Source: an uncultured Rhodanobacteraceae bacterium
GTDB lineage: Bacteria; Pseudomonadota; Gammaproteobacteria; Xanthomonadales; SZUA-5
NCBI GenBank assembly: GCA_937928755.1
Contig: CALEZI010000027.1
Coordinates: 1 to 10,033, forward strand
Direction of reading: 5' to 3'
Length of the DNA stretch: 10,033 bases
The translations under genes and the position numbers were made by a program. Position 1 is the first letter of the stretch. Each line of letters opens with the position of its first letter. This document shows positions 6,449-10,033 of this stretch, piece by piece. The notes beneath the pieces are model-generated. The model did not search any database, was not told the DNA's origin, and saw only the letters and a list, made by a program, of their open reading frames with translations.

Positions 6449-8008
6449 ATGATTCGCACGCGGCTGTCCATCGCATTCGCCCTGCTCAGCGCGCTGGCGC
6501 TGAGTCAGGGCATTTTTGCGTGGTGGGCGGCGTCGACCGCGGCGCGCTTTGCCGAGCGCAAGGCGGTCGCCTCGGGCATGGAGGCCGAATACGAGTCGCT
6601 GGGCGGCAACAAGCAGCGCCTCAAGGTCTGGTTCGCCGAAGCGATGCTTACCGGTAATGCGCCGGCGATTACCCGCGTGACGCTGGTCGGGCGCATGGAA
6701 GACAGCCTGCGTGAGTTGCGCACGCTGGCCGAACGCGACGCGCGGGTGCGCGGCGGTCCGTCGCCCGAGGGGCCGATCGTCGCCACGCTGGAGCGCAACA
6801 TCCAGACCATGGCGGACGCGGTGCGCGACGCCGTGCCTTTGATCCCGACCGGCGATCCCGCGGAACGCTGGCGCACGGTGCTCGAAGCCTTTGATCGGCT
6901 CTCGGGCCAGGACATGCGCGAGGTGATCCGCGAGGCGATCCTGCGCCAGGACCGCCTCGCAAAGGAGGAATCGGGTCGGCTGGCCGACGCGCTGCAACTG
7001 GCACGTCGCGCCAACATCGGTCTGGCGGCGCTGGCTGTGTTGTTTGGCGCGTTTGCCGTTTGGTACTTCGTGACCCACCTGCAGCAACCGTTCGCGCGAT
7101 TGTCCGATGTGACGGCGCGCTTCGCCCACGGCGAGCTGAACGCGCGCACCGGCCTGGCCGGGCACGATGAATTCGGTCGGCTCGGCGCGCTGCTCGACTC
7201 GATGGCCTCCAGCCTGCAACAGGCGCAGGCGCGCGATATCGAAGTGCAACGTTCGCTCGACGAACTGGTGGCGGCGCGCACGCGTTCGGTGATGCAGGCG
7301 CAGGAGGCGATGCTGCGCGTCGAAGGGCGGCGCCGGCAATTTTTTGCGGAAGTCAGCCACGAGTTGCGCACCCCGGTGACCGTGATCCGCGGCGAGGCGG
7401 ACATCGCGCTGCGCGCTGGCGACGATCCGGGCGAACTGAAAACCAGCCTGCGGCGCATCAACGATGCTGCGAAAGATCTGTCGGCGCGCGTGCAGGACCT
7501 GCTGGATGCAGCGAACAGCGGTTCGCACGACTATGCCTTCGTGCTGGCGCCGCATTCATTGCCGCAACTGGTGCACGCTGTCGTCGCCCAGATGCAGGCG
7601 TTGGCGCGCTATCGCGGCATCGCGCTGACCTTGGAGCCACTGCCTGAATGCAGCGTCGTCGCCGACGGCGAGCGCCTGCAGCAGGCCTTGACCACCGTGC
7701 TCGACAATGCGCTGCGCTATACGCCGGAGGGCGGACAGGTTGCGGTCAGCGTGCTGCTGCAGGACGAGGGCGTGTCGATTCGGGTCGATGACGACGGGCC
7801 GGGAATGAGCGAGCATGATCTGGCGCATGCGCTCGACGCGCGCTTTCGCGGCCGTGCGGCCGGTGCGCATCCAAGCGGCGCCGGACTCGGGTTGTCGATC
7901 GCCGACCGCATCCTGCAGGCGCACAGCGGATCGATCGAGCTGTCCGCGCGCGAGCCGCATGGCCTTCGCGTACAGTTGCATCTGCCCTTGCACGTGGACG
8001 AGACATGA
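6449..8008 (+). CDS. Membrane sensor histidine kinase (HAMP, HisKA, HATPase)
   Basis: A 519-residue inner-membrane sensor kinase. Helix TM1 is at about residues 5-27, a mostly helical periplasmic sensor domain at 28-188, TM2 at about 190-208, and a HAMP linker at about 209-262 (including PFARLSDVTARFAHGELNART and DEFGRLGALLDSM). A coiled segment leads to the HisKA domain with phospho-acceptor H304 in FFAEVSHELRTP. The ATPase domain follows with N box N420 (TVLDNALRYTP), G1 box DDDGPGM (447-453) and G2 box GAGLGLSIA (477-485). All catalytic motifs are intact. The sensor domain has no recognisable ligand fold and no cysteine. The start at 6449 has no good ribosome binding site, suggesting coupling to the upstream NTF2-like gene 19 bp away. 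The stop overlaps the response regulator start as ATGA, so kinase and partner are translationally coupled. Confidence 0.95.
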   Translation: MIRTRLSIAFALLSALALSQGIFAWWAASTAARFAERKAVASGMEAEYESLGGNKQRLKVWFAEAMLTGNAPAITRVTLVGRMEDSLRELRTLAERDARVRGGPSPEGPIVATLERNIQTMADAVRDAVPLIPTGDPAERWRTVLEAFDRLSGQDMREVIREAILRQDRLAKEESGRLADALQLARRANIGLAALAVLFGAFAVWYFVTHLQQPFARLSDVTARFAHGELNARTGLAGHDEFGRLGALLDSMASSLQQAQARDIEVQRSLDELVAARTRSVMQAQEAMLRVEGRRRQFFAEVSHELRTPVTVIRGEADIALRAGDDPGELKTSLRRINDAAKDLSARVQDLLDAANSGSHDYAFVLAPHSLPQLVHAVVAQMQALARYRGIALTLEPLPECSVVADGERLQQALTTVLDNALRYTPEGGQVAVSVLLQDEGVSIRVDDDGPGMSEHDLAHALDARFRGRAAGAHPSGAGLGLSIADRILQAHSGSIELSAREPHGLRVQLHLPLHVDET

Positions 8009-8679
8009 ACCTGCTGGTGGTCGAAGACGACGCGCGCGTGGCCGACTTCCTGACACGTGGTCTGCGTGCCGAGGGCTATCGCGTGCAGACCCTGAAGTCC
8101 GGCGAAGAGGCCCTTGCGCTGGCGCGCCAGGAGCCACCGGGATTGATCCTGCTCGATGTCATGCTGCCCGGCATCAGCGGCATTGAAGTGTGCCAGCAGC
8201 TCCGCGCGGCGCGGATCGCGACACCGGTGCTGATGCTGACGGCGATGGGTACGGTGCAGGATCGTGTCGCCGGACTGCGTTGCGGCGCCGACGATTACCT
8301 GACCAAGCCGTTTGCCTTCGAGGAACTGCTGGCGCGCATCGAAGCGCTGCTGCGCCGGCCACCGGCAATGGTCGAGCGCAGCGCAGTGCTCAGCGTCGGA
8401 CCGATATCCTTCGACCGCGAACGGATGATCGTGACGCGCGACGGCGAGCCCGTCGCCATGACCGCGCGCGAGCTGGCGCTGCTGGAATTGCTCATGAGTT
8501 CGCCAGGTCGCCTGTTCAGCCGCGAGCGCATCCTGGCCAATGTTTGGGGCGTCGACGAAGATCCGCTGACCAATGTCGTCGACGTCTACATCCGTCGCCT
8601 GCGTGCGAAACTCGACGCCGACGGCCCGTCGATGATCAGCACCGTGCGCGGGCTGGGGTATCGGTTCGAGGCGCCGTGA
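8005..8679 (+). CDS. OmpR/PhoB-type response regulator
   Basis: A 224-residue cytoplasmic transcription factor, the cognate partner of the kinase. The receiver domain (about 1-115) has the acidic pair in VVEDDA (E7, D8, D9), phospho-acceptor D51 in LILLDVMLPG, T79 in LMLTA and K101 in LTKPF, all expected. The C-terminal winged helix (about 128-222) shows the family signature: MTARELALLELLMSSPGRLFSRERIL, WG, then NVVDVYIRRLRAKLD and the closing TVRGLGYRF hairpin. Its ATG overlaps the kinase stop by four bases. The protein should bind tandem direct repeats as a head-to-tail dimer; the phased TTCAT array at 5727-5814, upstream of the first gene of this unit, is the best candidate target in the window. 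The stimulus is unknown; homology is too general for a name such as PhoB or CpxR. Confidence 0.96.
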   Translation: MNLLVVEDDARVADFLTRGLRAEGYRVQTLKSGEEALALARQEPPGLILLDVMLPGISGIEVCQQLRAARIATPVLMLTAMGTVQDRVAGLRCGADDYLTKPFAFEELLARIEALLRRPPAMVERSAVLSVGPISFDRERMIVTRDGEPVAMTARELALLELLMSSPGRLFSRERILANVWGVDEDPLTNVVDVYIRRLRAKLDADGPSMISTVRGLGYRFEAP

Positions 8680-8693
8680 TCGGCCATGGCCGA

Positions 8694-8774
8694 AAAACCG
8701 GGGTCAGAGTGCAGTTTCGACCATGTCGTCGACCGATGGCAGGCCAAAGGAAACTTCACTCTTACCCCGGTTTT
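8694..8774. repeat. 25 bp imperfect inverted repeat flanking a 31 bp core
   Basis: The left arm (8694-8718) begins AAAACCGGGGTCAGAGTG and ends CAGTTTC. The right arm (8750-8774) is its complement with two mismatches, ending CTTACCCCGGTTTT. The element begins 14 bp after the response regulator stop. The long stem could end or protect the kinase-regulator transcript; the right arm ends in TTTT, so weak terminator activity on the plus strand is possible. From memory, a GGGGTCAGAGT-type motif recurs near small Y1 transposases in other proteobacteria, so this may be a short non-autonomous mobile element or its remnant. No transposase is present here. Confidence 0.8.
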
Positions 8775-8930
8775 GGAAAATGGGAAAAGGAAAACGGAAA
8801 ATGGGAAGAGCAGCGCAGGGTATCGGTTGTCCCTCGGCGGACAGGCGAGAATTGACCTTTTGGATCCGGATTGCCTCAGCGCCCGCTCTTGATCTTCCCC
8901 TTTCCCCTTTCCCCTTTTCCTTTTTCAGTT
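8775..8930. repeat. Purine-rich tract and heptad pyrimidine tract
   Basis: A purine tract at 8775-8810 (repeated GGAAAATGGGAA) is followed about 85 bp later by a pyrimidine tract at 8894-8925 made of CCCCTTT heptads (C runs at 8897, 8904 and 8911). The two tracts are partly complementary: AAAAGGAAAA in the first pairs with TTTTCCTTTT in the second. The region lies between the convergent response regulator and permease genes and has no credible coding frame. Sequences of this type can form triplex DNA; this one has only three long G runs on the minus strand, so it is not a full quadruplex. Confidence 0.6.
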
Positions 8931-9737
8931 TCATTTCGCCTGATACGGAAACAACCTGCGTTCCACCCACGCCAACCCGTGGTCTATCGCCCACGCGATC
9001 AGACCAATGATGGCGAGGATCAGGAAGATGTGTTCGGTCAGGCCGCGGCGCTGGCTGATGTTGAGCATCGCGCCGAGGCCGTGCGGGGCGTTGATCAGTT
9101 CGGCCAGCATGATGTAGCCAAAGGACAGGCCGAACAGCCCGCGCAGTCCGCGGTACATTTCCGGTAGCGCGGTCGGCACCAGCACCTTGAGCACGATCTG
9201 GCGGTCATTGGCGCCGAGCGTACGCGCGGTATCGACGTAACGGTCCGGTACGGCGAGGATCGATGCCGCCGCGGTGGCGAAGACGAACGGCACCGCGGCG
9301 ACGAAGATGAACATCACCTTCTGCGTCTCGCCGATGCCGAACCAGAGGATGGTCAGCGGAATCAGTGCCGCGACTGGCACGTTGCTCATCGGAATCACGA
9401 TCGGCTTGAGGAAGGCGTCGAGCGCGCGCCAGGAGCCGGCCAGCACGCCAAGTGGAACGCCGATCAGCAGCGCCAGCGAGAAACCCATCAGCACGCGCGT
9501 CATGGTCGCCGCGATGCTCTGGCCGAGATTGCGCTCGAACAGCAGGTTTGGAATGGCGCCGATGACCTCGCCGGGGCTGGGCAATATCGTCGGCGAGATG
9601 AAGCGCTCTTCCGCCGGCCCCAGTGTCAACGCAAACCAGAAGAAGCCGACCAGCACCAGACAGGTCGCCGCCAGCAGCTTGCCGATCGCCGCCGCCGGCG
9701 GCTGCCGCAGTTCCAGTGACCACCAACTCCTCGCCAT
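8931..9737 (-). CDS. ABC transporter permease, SsuC/TauC (nitrate/sulfonate/taurine) type
   Basis: A 268-residue inner-membrane permease subunit of an importer. Hydrophobic segments lie at about residues 20-40, 78-101, 115-135, 140-162, 203-215 and 236-252. The cytoplasmic EAA-type loop for docking to the ATPase is DTARTLGANDRQIVLKVLVPTALPEMYRGLR-like at 169-199, with the expected GA then VLPTALP pattern. LPSPGEVIGAI near residues 52-62 and the C-terminal WVERRLFPYQ are typical of the SsuC/TauC branch, whose substrates include sulfonates, taurine, nitrate and pyrimidine precursors; the actual substrate cannot be read. ATG 9737 has GGGAGAGG just upstream. No ATPase or periplasmic binding protein lies within the window, and downstream is the convergent two-component system, so partners must be beyond 10033 or elsewhere. 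Confidence 0.9.
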   Translation of the reverse strand: MARSWWSLELRQPPAAAIGKLLAATCLVLVGFFWFALTLGPAEERFISPTILPSPGEVIGAIPNLLFERNLGQSIAATMTRVLMGFSLALLIGVPLGVLAGSWRALDAFLKPIVIPMSNVPVAALIPLTILWFGIGETQKVMFIFVAAVPFVFATAAASILAVPDRYVDTARTLGANDRQIVLKVLVPTALPEMYRGLRGLFGLSFGYIMLAELINAPHGLGAMLNISQRRGLTEHIFLILAIIGLIAWAIDHGLAWVERRLFPYQAK

Positions 9738-9844
9738 CGTGCCTCTCCCTGGTGCAAGCGCGTGCAGGCTATCAAGAAAGGCGCGGGTGCGGATGGTCCG
9801 GACAGGCTGGATTGCATCGGCTCAGCGACGCGCGCATCAAGTGC

Positions 9845-9868
9845 GGGGCACGGGGCGCGGGGCACGGG
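9845..9868 (+). other. G-quadruplex-forming heptad repeat upstream of the permease
   Basis: Three runs of GGGG and one of GGG are separated by CAC, CGC and CAC, a regular seven-base period that meets the usual four-run, short-loop quadruplex rule. It lies on the template strand relative to the permease gene, about 110 bp upstream of its start, so a folded structure could hinder transcription or promoter opening. Whether it is inside the transcript is unknown. Bases 9738-9844 hold no gene and no convincing promoter. Confidence 0.6.
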
Positions 9869-9895
9869 AGGAGCTCCGGCGTCGCTTGGCTCCTG

Positions 9896-10033
9896 GTGGG
9901 TCCAGACTTGTCTGGACGCTTTTCCGGATCGAAGCGTGAAGCCGAGCTTTCCGGACGCTCGTCCGGCAGTCCTGGCCAGAAGCGTCCAGACAAGTCTGGA
10001 CCCACAGAAGCGGGAGGAGCGTCCAGACAAGTC
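9896..10033. repeat. Family C REP elements, one facing pair and a third copy cut by the window end
   Basis: GTGGGTCCAGAC, TT, GTCTGGACGC lies at 9896-9919; its exact reverse complement is at 9982-10005, and a third copy in that second orientation begins at 10019 and runs off the window. The stem GTCCAGAC/GTCTGGAC carries a GTGG head. Copy two reads CTGTGGG at its head and GCTTCT after its tail, the same frame as family A with a different stem. Between the facing copies another hairpin occurs (CCGGAC, GCTC, GTCCGG at 9951-9966). The array probably continues beyond the window. No gene is seen from 9738 to 10033. Confidence 0.9.

Noticed and set aside
6362..7555. Minus-strand frame of nearly 400 codons opposite the histidine kinase
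   Set aside because: It is antisense to a kinase with all catalytic boxes intact and shows no recognisable domain of its own.
8891..8920. Canonical G-quadruplex on the minus strand in the heptad tract
   Set aside because: Only three runs of four G are present; the fourth has two.

Overview
The window is GC-rich, tightly packed bacterial chromosome. Gene content (YceI and cytochrome b561 proteins, a bacterial two-CBS-domain cystathionine beta-synthase, an OmpR/PhoB two-component system) and heavy intergenic loading with REP-type palindromes suggest a gammaproteobacterium, most likely of the Xanthomonadales/Lysobacterales. The lineage is inferred from gene style and repeats only. No phage, plasmid, transposase, CRISPR, tRNA or rRNA gene is visible.

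Left part (1-3218): on the minus strand, two secreted YceI-family proteins bracket a cytochrome b561 (order of transcription: YceI, b561, YceI). A LysR-type regulator is transcribed divergently on the plus strand. A dyad that fits the LysR T-N11-A rule overlaps the regulator's own start codon. The intergenic gaps hold an 84-85 bp tandem hairpin repeat (family D) and an inverted pair of REP elements (family A). Bases 1-40 hold no gene I can support.

Middle part (3219-5713): the convergent gap between LysR and cystathionine beta-synthase is filled by eight copies of the family A REP at an exact 45 bp period. Upstream of the cystathionine beta-synthase gene lies a second REP family (B) in four copies at an exact 42 bp period. 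Next comes a small two-helix membrane protein on the plus strand.

Right part (5714-8679): a secreted NTF2/SnoaL-like protein, a membrane histidine kinase and an OmpR/PhoB-type response regulator form a compact plus-strand unit. The gaps are 19 bp and an ATGA overlap. Upstream are four TTCAT motifs spaced 22, 22 and 23 bp, the kind of phased direct repeat that OmpR/PhoB-type regulators bind.

Right edge (8680-10033): a 25 bp imperfect inverted repeat and a purine/pyrimidine tract precede a minus-strand SsuC/TauC-type ABC permease with no ATPase or binding protein in the window. Upstream of the permease are a four-run G-quadruplex motif and a fourth REP family (C) that runs off the window. The most unusual feature is the coexistence of four sequence-unrelated palindromic repeat families in 10 kb. 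Three share a CTGTGGG or CTTGTAG head, and several show paired base changes that preserve the stems.
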